Of a stretch of DNA of 36,325 nucleotides, positions 18,301-25,967 are shown piece after piece. Both the position numbers and the translations under genes were made by a program. Within the stretch, counting starts at the first letter, position 1; every line of letters starts with the position of its first letter. The DNA is taken from the NCBI GenBank assembly GCA_900542185.1, contig UQMZ01000040.1:1-36325 (forward strand). The letters run 5' to 3'. This DNA comes from an uncultured Bacteroidales bacterium (GTDB taxonomy: Bacteria > Bacteroidota > Bacteroidia > Bacteroidales > Muribaculaceae). The notes under the pieces were generated by a model. That model made no database searches, was not told where the DNA came from, and saw nothing but the letters and a program-made list of their open reading frames with translations.

Positions 18301-18621
18301 TTCTATGCCGGACTCGCTTTCCGCGCCCTCGGCGACGAGAAGAAGGCCCGCTCGTACTTCAACCGTCTGGTGGACTACGGCAAGCAGCATCTGCACGAGA
18401 AGGTGGTAATGGACTATTTTGCCGTCAGTCTCCCCGACCTGCAGGTATGGGACGGCACTCTGGACGAGATGAACCGCATCCACTGCCTCTACATGCTCGC
18501 CCTCGGTTACGCCGGCCTCGGCGACAAGACCCACAGCGACCGCTACCTCCGCGAGGCCGAACAGCTTAACATCAACCATCAGGGCATACAATCATTCAAA
18601 ACCTTAGAAACTGTAGCCTGA
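15352..18621 (+). CDS. DUF5107 (mutarotase-like) protein with C-terminal TPR array
   Basis: This large 1089-residue protein has no signal peptide, so it is probably cytoplasmic. Residues about 30-345 form the DUF5107 domain, a galactose-mutarotase-like beta fold (VMVLPELGGRIQMAYDKI, WISGGIEFNWPQHHRP, ELMAGVYTENQPDFTW). From about 480 to 1070 it is built of TPR helices, such as VRCNNALGLWYIRKGRFDIA, HYYMGWAYLQSGDRDKAVK and ANHYLGNLYYDKRQYDMA. The domain binds or modifies sugars by analogy, but no reaction is established here. Codon use is strongly biased to C- and G-ending codons, more than in neighbours, which suggests high expression. It ends the MFS-GH2 operon. A second copy of its last 223 bases lies at 19807-20029, directly before the GH53 gene. 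Confidence 0.87.
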   Translation: MVKAWKEKVVIPTYEVGKPEKNPIFLEKRVYQGSSGVVYPYPVIESISNEKTDHEWNAVFIENEYIKVMVLPELGGRIQMAYDKIKNRHFVYYNHVIKPALVGLAGPWISGGIEFNWPQHHRPSTYMPVDCTIEENADGSVTVWVSEMERMFHQKGMAGFTLRPGCAFLEIKGVLYNRTDVPQTFLWWANPAVAVNDHYRSVFPPDINAVFDHGKRAVSSFPIATGTYYKMDYSAGVDIANYKNIFVPTSYMGVNSKYDFEGGYEFDTQAGMLHVASHHVSPGKKQWTWGNGDFGRAWDRCLTDDDGPYIELMAGVYTENQPDFTWLMPYEEKEFTQYFLPYRELGVVKNATKDLLMNIDMLESGKVNLKVFATSEQKVAIVLRDRDGRLYFNEEVTVTPEEVWEKDIDVNGAGLGDLLLSFIKAGRVVMSWEAEPDEIRAIPDSAEAALLPEQIKTVEQLYLTGLHLEQYRHATYSPVDYYEEGLRRDPNDVRCNNALGLWYIRKGRFDIAEKYLDKAVRILQKRNPNPYDGEPIYNLGLALKYQGRLDEAYNRFYKATWNGAWQDAGYFACAQISCRRGNYEEALYEVNRSLLRNWHNAKARALKAAILMKLGKDEEARQFCKESIGIDPFNYGCLFVMGDTAKMSELMHGNAHNYDELALDFCDAGLWNYAESVWNLAKENGATTPMTHYYMGWAYLQSGDRDKAVKAFADGAADCPDFVFPNRLEAVLALKAALQVNPDDACANHYLGNLYYDKRQYDMAQAHWEEAARLNPKFPTTWRNLALVYYNKRNDAAKAVEAMEKAFFLDESDARVLMELDQLYKKMQRPHAERLAFLQNYPELIEQRDDLVLEEITLLNQCGKYKEAKQKLDNHQFHPWEGGEGKVPAQYQTARVELAKLAIAKGRYDEAIQLLNECLEYPHHLGEGKLYGAQENDFYYLLGLCYKAKRNEEKARECFEKATLGPTEPAAAMYYNDAKPDKIFYAGLAFRALGDEKKARSYFNRLVDYGKQHLHEKVVMDYFAVSLPDLQVWDGTLDEMNRIHCLYMLALGYAGLGDKTHSDRYLREAEQLNINHQGIQSFKTLETVA
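18386..18608 (+). repeat. Direct repeat, copy 1 (3' end of the DUF5107 gene)
   Basis: These bases recur at 19807-20029 with no gap and roughly 16 differences by eye (about 93 % identity). Here they are the genuine end of the DUF5107-TPR reading frame. Together the copies bracket the LRR gene. Confidence 0.92.
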
Positions 18622-18704
18622 AGGAGCATTTATTCTGACGATTCCAATCAATATATTCCATACCGGTCAATCACATTCTGGAGGTTTCACAACAAAACAA
18701 TAAG

Positions 18705-18736
18705 ATTGTCCATCAAATTGCTTAAAAAATCCATTT
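18705..18736 (+). promoter_or_regulatory. Candidate AraC operator upstream of the LRR gene
   Basis: ATTGTCCATC (18705-18714) and AATCCATTT (18728-18736) repeat the two half-sites found before the MFS operon, again with TCCAT cores 21 bp apart. The distance from the first half-site to the -7 element is 52 bases in both places. The intervening bases differ, so selection on the sites is likelier than a recent copy of the whole region. Confidence 0.6.
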
Positions 18737-18764
18737 TGAGGATTGTCGGTATGGAGTAATTTTG
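18735..18764 (+). promoter_or_regulatory. Predicted promoter of the LRR gene
   Basis: TTTG (18735-18738), an 18-base spacer and TAATTTTG (18757-18764) match the Bacteroidota consensus. The leader to ATG 18842 would be about 70 bases. Confidence 0.72.
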
Positions 18765-18841
18765 CACTTGTTAATATCATCCACTGCTATTAACCGTCTA
18801 CAAACTGCAAACAATCCAAATAACCACTAAAACTGAGATCC

Positions 18842-19666
18842 ATGAAGAATTTCAAGACTACTGTATTGCTTGCTTCCTTAACGGTAGCATTCACGGCCAA
18901 CGCCAACTTCGAATATCCCGAAGGATCCGGGGTATACTACGATATCGACAACGACAAGGCATTCGTTCAATGGGTGGATGTAAATAAAGTAGCCAACGAC
19001 GTCACCATCGCATCCGAAGTGGAATATGACGGCACCAAATATCCTGTCACTTATTTCGGGGAGTACGGCAAGTTCTACGGATCACACAACATGACATCCG
19101 TAACGGTCCCCGCCTCCATCTGTGAAATTCCGGGATACTGGTTCCAGGACTGCACCAGTCTGGTAAGCGCCACCATCAACAGCAAGACCATTGGAGAAAA
19201 TGCCTTCAGAGGCGATCAAAAACTTGCATACGTCAATCTTAACGAAGGTGTGGAAGTGCTTGGATCGGCTGCTTTCTGCGAGCTTCCGTCTCTGGAAACG
19301 ATCACTATTCCTTCAACAGTCACCCAGATTGATTCATGGCAATTCTACAATGATACGAAACTGAAAGAAATAACATTCAAGGGTTCCGTCCCCGCGATCG
19401 GCAGTGATTTCCTCACCGGTGTAATGACCGTAACCAAGATTACTGTGCCTAACGGTCAGAAAGAGGCATATATCCCCGTTCTTGAGGAGGCTGGCGTGAC
19501 GAATGCCCGCGAAATTGTAGAAGAGGCAACGCCTACAAGCATCGTAAACGCCATAATGGATCTTTCTGCTGACGATGAGAATTACTATAATATCATGGGA
19601 CAGCCTGTGGCACCGGATACCAAGGGTATTCTGATTCACAAGAGCAAAAAATACATCAACAAGTAG
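18842..19666 (+). CDS. BspA-type leucine-rich-repeat exported protein
   Basis: This 274-residue secreted protein has a clear signal peptide (residues 1-21, ending TANA). The middle (about 75-215) holds BspA/LRR_5 repeats: MTSVTVPASICEIPGYWFQDC, LAYVNLNEGVEVLGSAAFCE and LETITIPSTVTQIDSWQFYN. The C-terminal YYNIMGQPVAPDTKGILI then KYINK resembles the short terminal domain that many Bacteroidales exported proteins carry, related to type IX sorting tails. BspA-like repeats usually mediate adhesion or binding; no enzyme motif is seen. The gene has its own promoter and terminator and lies between two copies of the DUF5107 3' end, so it seems to have entered as a unit. A promoter matching that of the MFS operon suggests control by the same regulator, perhaps for glycan or particle binding. 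Confidence 0.82.
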   Translation: MKNFKTTVLLASLTVAFTANANFEYPEGSGVYYDIDNDKAFVQWVDVNKVANDVTIASEVEYDGTKYPVTYFGEYGKFYGSHNMTSVTVPASICEIPGYWFQDCTSLVSATINSKTIGENAFRGDQKLAYVNLNEGVEVLGSAAFCELPSLETITIPSTVTQIDSWQFYNDTKLKEITFKGSVPAIGSDFLTGVMTVTKITVPNGQKEAYIPVLEEAGVTNAREIVEEATPTSIVNAIMDLSADDENYYNIMGQPVAPDTKGILIHKSKKYINK

Positions 19667-19681
19667 CCTGTAATTACATTG

Positions 19682-19730
19682 ATAAGTGGTCTGTTCAGTC
19701 GCTACGTCAGTTGTTCAGGCCACTTATTGA
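19682..19730 (+). terminator. Hairpin terminator after the LRR gene
   Basis: ATAAGTGGTCTG pairs with CAGGCCACTTAT (12 bp with one G-T pair) around a 22-base loop, 15 bases after the stop. There is no long T-run, so termination strength is uncertain. Confidence 0.55.
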
Positions 19731-19751
19731 ATATAACAATCCTTGATTTAT

Positions 19752-19765
19752 CAATCTTCCGATTG
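19752..19765 (+). promoter_or_regulatory. Inverted repeat before the GH53 promoter
   Basis: CAATC-TTCC-GATTG is a perfect 5-bp inverted repeat ending 7 bases before the -33 TTG of the GH53 operon. It could be a regulator site. It does not resemble the TCCAT pair found at the MFS and LRR promoters. Confidence 0.3.
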
Positions 19766-19772
19766 TCTCTTG

Positions 19773-19803
19773 TTGGCTATTAGAGGTAAAAATAGTAATT
19801 TTG
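19773..19803 (+). promoter_or_regulatory. Predicted promoter of the GH53-SusE-SusC-SusD operon
   Basis: TTG (19773-19775), a 20-base spacer and TAATTTTG (19796-19803) match the Bacteroidota consensus. The predicted transcript start falls right at the beginning of the DUF5107 remnant, so that remnant would form nearly the whole ~220-base leader. Confidence 0.65.
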
Positions 19804-19806
19804 GAT

Positions 19807-20029
19807 AGCATCTGCACGAGAAGGTGGTGATGGACTATTTTGCCGTCAATCTCCCCAACCTGCAGGTGTGGGACGGCAGTCCGGACGAGAGGAACCGCAT
19901 CCATTGCCTCTCCATGCTCGCCCTCGGTTACGCCGGTCTCGGCGACAAGACCCGCAGCGACCGCTACCTCCTCGAGGCCGAACAGCTAAACATCAACCAT
20001 CAGGGAATACAATCATTCAATACTTTAAA
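19807..20029 (+). pseudogene. 3' remnant of a DUF5107-TPR gene (direct repeat, copy 2)
   Basis: This copy of the end of the upstream DUF5107 gene begins abruptly inside a codon run (AGCATCTGCACGAG) right after a promoter. It has no start of its own. It aligns to 18386-18608 without gaps. Changes include several amino-acid replacements relative to the intact copy (S to N, D to N, M to R, Y to S, H to R, R to L), which suggests relaxed selection. The frame is still open and runs past the GH53 start to a stop at 20087. It ends 2 bases before the GH53 ATG. It most likely marks the ancestral junction of DUF5107 with GH53. Confidence 0.88.
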
Positions 20030-20031
20030 TC

Positions 20032-21486
20032 ATGTTACGACTCACAAAATCAGCCAAAATCTTGTTAATACTCCTGTCGGTGTTTAATCTGACAAGTTGC
20101 GGCGAAAAGACTATATACGAAGCCCCCGTTCCCACCGATGTCAGGGTGGTGGAGGTAACTGATGTCCATGGCTCGGCAGCAGCAGGATGGCATCTGAAAG
20201 ATGTTCCGTCAGGCACCTATGACCTTGAATTCTACACAAAGTCCCCGCAGACCTTTGCCCTCCCGTATGTCAGTGTCACCGGGAAAATGACTGCCATAAA
20301 GCCATCTGAAAACGTCTGGTCAAAGAATGTGATCAAAGGCATACGGATATCCGACGGTTCATGTGCAATAGACCTGCACAACGGACAGGGTGTGGAAATC
20401 CGCGATCTCCGGCTCGTCACATCACCTGTGAATGAATATAATCTCGTCAAGGGAGGCGATGTTTCATTGCTGAGTTACGTGGAAGACAACGGCGGCAAAT
20501 ACCATGACGCGGATGGAAAGCCGGGAGACTGTCTCGATATTCTGAAAGCCAATGGAATGAACCTGGTACGTCTACGCCTGTATAAGGATCCCGGCAACAA
20601 GGACTATTATCCGTCGAATACGCTTCCGGCCGGATACCAGGATGAAAATGACATACTGAACCTTGCACGCAGGGCCAAAGATAAGGGGATGCAGATTCTC
20701 CTGAGCATTCATTACTCCGACTATTGGACCAATGGCACCGACCAATATAAACCCCATGAATGGGAAAATCTGAGTTTTGAGGATCTGAAGAAAGCGGTTC
20801 ATGATTACACGTCCGATATCCTGAAGAAAATGGAGGCACAGGGCACAGTTCCGGAATTCGTGGCCATTGGCAATGAGATTCAGGCGGGTCTCCTTTATCC
20901 CGACGGTGCGTGTACCGATCCCGTGAAGATGTGCGGACTGCTTAACGAAGGATGTGCAGCAGTGCGAGAAACCGCCCCATCCGCCAAAATCGTGCTGCAT
21001 TCCGCCAACGGCGGAGACTTGACCCTGTATAAATGGTTTTATGGCCTGATACACGACTATAATGTCGATTACGATGTCATCGGCGTATCATACTACCCCT
21101 TCTGGACCTCCTTATGGGCAAGCCAGATCAGATATTGGGCCGACCGAATCATAGACATCTTCAACAAGGACATACTGATAGTCGAAACCGGATATGCCTG
21201 GAACCAGACGCTCCCGGACGGCACGCCTGGACAGTTAAGCCATAATGGACCGTACAATGAATTCTCTAAGCTGGGACAACGCGATTTCATCGCTGACCTC
21301 TCAAATCAGATCAAACAAGTGAAGAGCGGCCGTGTTTTAGGATATGTCTATTGGGATCCCATTTTCATTGAAGTGCCCGGCCTCGGCTGGATCCTCGGTG
21401 AAAAGAATTATGTCAGCAACACCACTTTATTCGGTTTCGGAGGAGAACGCCTCCCGGTTCTGGACGCATATAAATACAACAATTGA
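20032..21486 (+). CDS. GH53 arabinogalactan endo-beta-1,4-galactanase lipoprotein
   Basis: This 484-residue lipoprotein has a signal peptide and lipobox ending LTSC at residue 23. Residues about 35-128 form a beta-rich accessory domain of no family I can name. The GH53 barrel follows (about 135-480), opening with KGGDVSLLSYVEDNGG and containing the family hallmarks LKANGMNLVRLRLYKDP and LLSIHYSDYWTNGTDQ. The acid/base is E282 in AIGNEIQAG, the nucleophile is E385 in IVETGYAW, and YVYWDPIFIEVPGLGW forms the last strand. GH53 enzymes cut beta-1,4-galactan inside the chain; surface location would supply galacto-oligosaccharides to the SusC/SusD pair. It is the first gene of the galactan locus, starting within the open frame of the DUF5107 remnant. 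Confidence 0.95.
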   Translation: MLRLTKSAKILLILLSVFNLTSCGEKTIYEAPVPTDVRVVEVTDVHGSAAAGWHLKDVPSGTYDLEFYTKSPQTFALPYVSVTGKMTAIKPSENVWSKNVIKGIRISDGSCAIDLHNGQGVEIRDLRLVTSPVNEYNLVKGGDVSLLSYVEDNGGKYHDADGKPGDCLDILKANGMNLVRLRLYKDPGNKDYYPSNTLPAGYQDENDILNLARRAKDKGMQILLSIHYSDYWTNGTDQYKPHEWENLSFEDLKKAVHDYTSDILKKMEAQGTVPEFVAIGNEIQAGLLYPDGACTDPVKMCGLLNEGCAAVRETAPSAKIVLHSANGGDLTLYKWFYGLIHDYNVDYDVIGVSYYPFWTSLWASQIRYWADRIIDIFNKDILIVETGYAWNQTLPDGTPGQLSHNGPYNEFSKLGQRDFIADLSNQIKQVKSGRVLGYVYWDPIFIEVPGLGWILGEKNYVSNTTLFGFGGERLPVLDAYKYNN

Positions 21487-21494
21487 CAACTATC

Positions 21495-22847
21495 ATGAAA
21501 AAACTGTTAAACGTAGTCGCCATAGCAATAACTGCCGGAACCGGAATCCTGGCAATGTCAGGCTGTAGCGACGCATACGATGACGTAGCGCCCGGAAGCT
21601 ACGTGGACATGGAGCGCATCGAAACCTTCCCAGGCGACACCGTACTGATTTCCGGACAGGTATCCAACGGATCTCCTATCGAGAAAGTTTTCATAGATTG
21701 CGAGGCATGGGGAATTCATCACGAGTATGACCGCACCCGGTATCACGACAACGTGTTCAATTATGCCTTCCGGCTTGCCGTTCCGATGGATGCAAAATTT
21801 AATCAGATACTCACCATTACGGCGAAATCCGAGAACGGCAACGCCACGACAAGAGAGATTCCTATCAGCTTTCTGCCTGACACTACAGCCCCGGAAATCA
21901 CATCGACGCTAAACTCCGAGGAAGGAATCGACTTTGACGCCAACACCGGAAAAGGAGTCTGGAACTTCAGACTTGACCTGAAGGACGACCGGGAGTTGAA
22001 AGACGCATCGCTGTCTATTCCCTCACTGGCGTTTAAGGAAGATTTCAACCTGACCGGCAAGACCGCGACTATTGAAAAGTCTATTGAGTTTCATTCCGCA
22101 GGCTCCTTCCCTTGTGAAGTAGCGATAACCGACGCTTCCGGTAACAAGGCCCAACGAAACCTGACCCTTATGGTCATGGTAGCCGAGACCGAGAATCCAA
22201 TTCAGGATTACCCCGGCATGTATCTGGTTGACGCATCGGAGAGCCCCGACGATTACATCGACGGATATTATGTATGGATGGACCGTCAGGGCGAATACCA
22301 GTATCAAGGCAAATTCTATGCCTCGACAGATAATTTCAAGCTGCTGTTTACCCCCGAGCGCAATCTTGACGGCGACTTATACGGTGTGTCGCCGTATGTT
22401 TCGTCCAAACTTATGAACTACAACGGCTATGTCGTTCCCGCCACTATCGAAAAAGCCGGTTACTACGGCATCTGGATTGACCTGCAGGCGCACTCGTACA
22501 GCGTATGGCCTCTTGACACTCCCGCCGAAGTCTATACTGGAACCCTCCGTATGAGCGGTACCGGATTCACATTCGGTGACTGGGGTCTGCCCGACGAGGA
22601 CATGAAGAAAGAGGGCAACTATCGATATACCTATTCCGCAACGCTTGCCGAAGGTTATGCCGGAGACTATCAATACTACTTCTATTCACCGGATTGGGCG
22701 CATATTTTCCGCGCCGACACCGAGGGTAAATGGTGGTTCGAGTCCGCTCAAGGCTCATGCGTGATATTCCATACCCAATACGCAGGTAATGTCGAGGTAT
22801 CGTTCGATACATTCCTGCCCTGGGCAACGATCAAGAAAGTGAAATAA
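21495..22847 (+). CDS. SusE/SusF-like surface glycan-binding lipoprotein
   Basis: This lipoprotein of 450 residues is chosen to start at ATG 21495 (the frame is open from TTG 21483). The signal peptide ends in a lipobox MSGC near residue 23, followed by SDAYDD. An N-terminal immunoglobulin-like domain (about 30-125) is followed by further beta-sandwich domains. The C-terminal half (about 235-450) is rich in Tyr and Trp (PGMYLVDASESPDDYIDGYYVWMD, YYGIWIDLQAHSYSVWPLD), as in SusE/SusF starch-site domains. Such proteins bind polysaccharide at the cell surface. The sequence divergence typical of this group prevents a substrate call, but its place between GH53 and SusC indicates galactan. It starts 8 bases after GH53 and ends 18 bases before SusC. 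Confidence 0.8.
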   Translation: MKKLLNVVAIAITAGTGILAMSGCSDAYDDVAPGSYVDMERIETFPGDTVLISGQVSNGSPIEKVFIDCEAWGIHHEYDRTRYHDNVFNYAFRLAVPMDAKFNQILTITAKSENGNATTREIPISFLPDTTAPEITSTLNSEEGIDFDANTGKGVWNFRLDLKDDRELKDASLSIPSLAFKEDFNLTGKTATIEKSIEFHSAGSFPCEVAITDASGNKAQRNLTLMVMVAETENPIQDYPGMYLVDASESPDDYIDGYYVWMDRQGEYQYQGKFYASTDNFKLLFTPERNLDGDLYGVSPYVSSKLMNYNGYVVPATIEKAGYYGIWIDLQAHSYSVWPLDTPAEVYTGTLRMSGTGFTFGDWGLPDEDMKKEGNYRYTYSATLAEGYAGDYQYYFYSPDWAHIFRADTEGKWWFESAQGSCVIFHTQYAGNVEVSFDTFLPWATIKKVK

Positions 22848-22865
22848 CCTTAAAAATCAAGAAAA

Positions 22866-25800
22866 ATGAACCACTATATAAACCGTTACATCGCCATTCT
22901 GATGCTGACCCTGATGTCGGCACTCGGAGGAATGGCTGCAATCACGGTCACCGGAACGGTTACGGATAAAACCGGAGAGCCCCTGATCGGGGCTACGGTG
23001 AATGTCATTGGCACGACCAATGGCGTAGCCACCGACCTGGACGGTAATTTCACATTGATGAATGTGGACGAAGGGGCAAAAATCAAGGTAAGCTATGTGG
23101 GCTACGACGACATGGAGCAGAAGGCAGCCTCCAAGATGCACTTCACCCTTGTAGAGAATTCCGCCGTACTCGACGAGGTAGTCGTGGTAGGTTATGGCTC
23201 CATGAAGAAATCGAACCTGTCGGGAGCCGTGTCGTCGATAAAGGCCGACGACCTGCCCACTGCGGGCAACGCATCTGTAGGCGAGATGCTGCGCGGACGC
23301 GCCCCGGGCATGAACATCACGTCATCCACGGCCTCCCCGGGTGGCCAGATGAACATATCGATCCGCGGCGGTCTGTCGGGTGAAAAACCGCTCATCGTCA
23401 TTGACGGCGTGCCGCAGGCGCCTCATTCCAAGGTTTCGTCCGGCACAATCTATTCAGGATCGTCCAAGGATGATACAGGCCTCATCAATCTGAACCCCAA
23501 CGACATCGAGAGCATCGACGTCCTGAAGGATGCTTCGGCAGCCGCCATCTATGGTTCCGATGCTTCCGGAGGCGTGATCCTTATCACCACCAAACGAGGT
23601 AAGGAGGGTCGCCCTGAGGTCAGTTACAGCGGATCGGTGGCGTTCTCGAAAATCAAAGACGCTCCCGAGTTCATGGACGCCCGCCAGTTCATGATAACCC
23701 AGAACCAGATATTCCAGGAACTGGGCCGGGGCGACGAGCAGAAATTCACTCAGTCGCAGATCGACAATTTTGTCGGCAGGGGAACCGACTGGATGAAAAA
23801 GGTGACGCGCACCGGCATCGTGCATGAACATAACCTTTCGGTATCGGCCGGCAGCAAATCGACACGCGCTCTGGCATCGTTAAGTTATTACGACCATCAG
23901 GGTCTGGTCAAGAACAACGACATGAGCCGTATCACAGGCCGATTGAACGTGGACCAGGAGTTCGGCAAGTATGTGAAGGGTGGCGTCAATACCTCGTTCA
24001 CGCAGGTCAAATACAATGACGTGCCTACGGGCGATGCCCGCCAGGAAAAGTCGGCTGTCCTTTATTCAGCCATGACATTCATTCCGACGGTGCCGGTGTT
24101 TGACGCAAACGGCAAGTATTCCGTCAATCCCATCCGCGACATCTACCCTAACCCCGTTTCACTGCTTGACATCACCGACAAGACACTGTCGCGCAACCTG
24201 TATGTGAGCGGATACCTGGAGTATAAGCCCTGGGAGTTCCTCAGCTTCAAGGCTACCGGTGGCGTGGATATGAGCTGGACGCAGTCCGACCAGTATACCC
24301 CCACAACAACCAAACACGGTTTTGCCGTGAACGGCGAGGCCTCCAAACAGAACGCAAATTCCCAATTGAACCTGATAAACATCATCGCCAACTTCAACAA
24401 GACATTCGCCGAACAGCACGAACTCTCGGCCATGGTGGGCTGGGAATATAAGAAGCAGACCTGGAACGGCATGGGAATCGTTGCACAGGACTTCCCGTTC
24501 GACACACCGCTGATGAACAATATCGGCTCCTCGCAGCAGGAGAAACCCGTGATCAGTTCCTACAAGGGATCCAGCGAGATGGCTTCGTGGATAGGTCGCC
24601 TGAACTATACGCTGATGGACCGTTACATCATCACGGCACTGCTTCGCGTTGACGGTTCGTCCAACTTTTCTAAGAAACACCAGTGGGGAACGTTCCCGGG
24701 CGTTTCCGTGGCCTGGAAAATGAATGAAGAGTCCTGGCTGCGCGACCATTCATGGCTCACCACTCTGAAAATCCGCGCCGGTTGGGGTCAGACCGGTAAT
24801 GCCGGCAACCTTACGGGCATCAACACTTACTATGGCGTCATGCAGGGCGCATGGGCACCCGGTGGCACCGTGGTCAACGGAGTGTCACTGTCCAAGATAG
24901 GCAATCCCAACCTTAAATGGGAGACCCTCACTGACATCAACATCGGTCTGGACGCCGGTTTCTTAGGCAACAGACTCCAATTGAACGTCGATGCCTATCA
25001 GCGAACCAGAAGCGACGTGATCCTCAGCAAACAGCTGATGAGTTATCATGAGGTAAAGACCATCGATTACAACTCCAAGGAGAAATACCGCAGCCGCGGC
25101 ATCGACATAGGTATCCGCACCGTGAACATCACGAACCATAATTTCACGTGGTCCACCGACCTGAACGTGTCATTCTATAAAAACGAGACCATCAGCCGCG
25201 ACCCTGATTTCATTCCGGCAGCTTATCAGCCGATGGTGCAGGACTGGGGCGACATTTACGGATGGCGCACTAACGGATTGGTTCAGCTGGGCGAAAGCTA
25301 TGCCCATCTGCCCAGCTCTGGTGCCGGTGCCATCAATTATATGGATGTAAACGGGTATCAGCTTGATGAAAACGGCGAACGCTTGAGGGATGACAAAGGC
25401 AGATACATACTTTCAGGCACACCCGACGGTATACTTGACGAAGCCGACTATGTGGCGCTTTACAACTCCACACCCATACCGTTCTCCATCAACAATACGT
25501 TCAGATGGAAAAACTGGGATGCCAACATCTATATATACGGATCCCTCCGCGGTCGCAGAATCAATGACGTGAAGCTTCAGAGCGTATACGGCGTGGAAGA
25601 CATCACTTACGGCGTAAACGCCCTTACCGAAGTGATGAACCGCTGGCGTCCCGACAATCAGAACGGCGATATGCCCGGCGTGGCCGAGGCCAAGAGCGGA
25701 TTCTCGCCATCGTCAAGTGATTTCTTCTACGAAAATGCCTGGTATCTGCGCATCGACAACATCTCGATCGGATACACATTCCCCTCAAAATGGTTCAAGG

Positions 25801-25949
25801 ACAAAATCAAGACCCTCCGCCTTTACGGAGCTGTGCGCAACATAGGCGTGATAACACCCTACAAAGGCATGGACCCGGAGACCGGAAATGGAATCGGCGC
25901 ATATCCCAACAATTTCCAGATAGCCGTGGGCTTGGATCTTAAGTTTTAA
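22866..25949 (+). CDS. SusC-type TonB-dependent outer-membrane glycan transporter
   Basis: This 1027-residue SusC/RagA protein has a signal peptide (about 1-24). The carboxypeptidase-regulatory-like domain follows at about 27-105 (VTGTVTDKTGEPLIGATVNV, VSYVGYDDME). The TonB box/plug entry is LDEVVVVGYGSMKKSNLSGA near 105-125, with the plug to about 240 (IRGGLSGEKPLIVIDGVPQ and ASAAAIYGSDASGGVILITTK). The remainder is the 22-strand barrel, ending with the aromatic-terminated strand FQIAVGLDLKF. It imports oligosaccharides captured with the SusD partner encoded 18 bases downstream. Length and motifs are normal and nothing is missing. The neighbouring GH53 and GH35 suggest galacto-oligosaccharides as substrate. 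Confidence 0.96.
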   Translation: MNHYINRYIAILMLTLMSALGGMAAITVTGTVTDKTGEPLIGATVNVIGTTNGVATDLDGNFTLMNVDEGAKIKVSYVGYDDMEQKAASKMHFTLVENSAVLDEVVVVGYGSMKKSNLSGAVSSIKADDLPTAGNASVGEMLRGRAPGMNITSSTASPGGQMNISIRGGLSGEKPLIVIDGVPQAPHSKVSSGTIYSGSSKDDTGLINLNPNDIESIDVLKDASAAAIYGSDASGGVILITTKRGKEGRPEVSYSGSVAFSKIKDAPEFMDARQFMITQNQIFQELGRGDEQKFTQSQIDNFVGRGTDWMKKVTRTGIVHEHNLSVSAGSKSTRALASLSYYDHQGLVKNNDMSRITGRLNVDQEFGKYVKGGVNTSFTQVKYNDVPTGDARQEKSAVLYSAMTFIPTVPVFDANGKYSVNPIRDIYPNPVSLLDITDKTLSRNLYVSGYLEYKPWEFLSFKATGGVDMSWTQSDQYTPTTTKHGFAVNGEASKQNANSQLNLINIIANFNKTFAEQHELSAMVGWEYKKQTWNGMGIVAQDFPFDTPLMNNIGSSQQEKPVISSYKGSSEMASWIGRLNYTLMDRYIITALLRVDGSSNFSKKHQWGTFPGVSVAWKMNEESWLRDHSWLTTLKIRAGWGQTGNAGNLTGINTYYGVMQGAWAPGGTVVNGVSLSKIGNPNLKWETLTDINIGLDAGFLGNRLQLNVDAYQRTRSDVILSKQLMSYHEVKTIDYNSKEKYRSRGIDIGIRTVNITNHNFTWSTDLNVSFYKNETISRDPDFIPAAYQPMVQDWGDIYGWRTNGLVQLGESYAHLPSSGAGAINYMDVNGYQLDENGERLRDDKGRYILSGTPDGILDEADYVALYNSTPIPFSINNTFRWKNWDANIYIYGSLRGRRINDVKLQSVYGVEDITYGVNALTEVMNRWRPDNQNGDMPGVAEAKSGFSPSSSDFFYENAWYLRIDNISIGYTFPSKWFKDKIKTLRLYGAVRNIGVITPYKGMDPETGNGIGAYPNNFQIAVGLDLKF

Positions 25950-25967
25950 CTCCAACTTATTATAACG

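Noticed and set aside
17167..18591. A 474-codon minus-strand frame (and another at 15571-16752) opposite the DUF5107 gene.
   Set aside because: The gene has strongly biased third positions, which keeps antisense frames open. The antisense products are valine- and leucine-rich with no recognisable domain.
19824..20087. The 87-codon frame in the DUF5107 remnant as an independent gene.
   Set aside because: It is a truncated copy of another gene's end with several replacements and no ribosome binding site that stands out. It is kept as a remnant, with leader translation listed only as a possibility.
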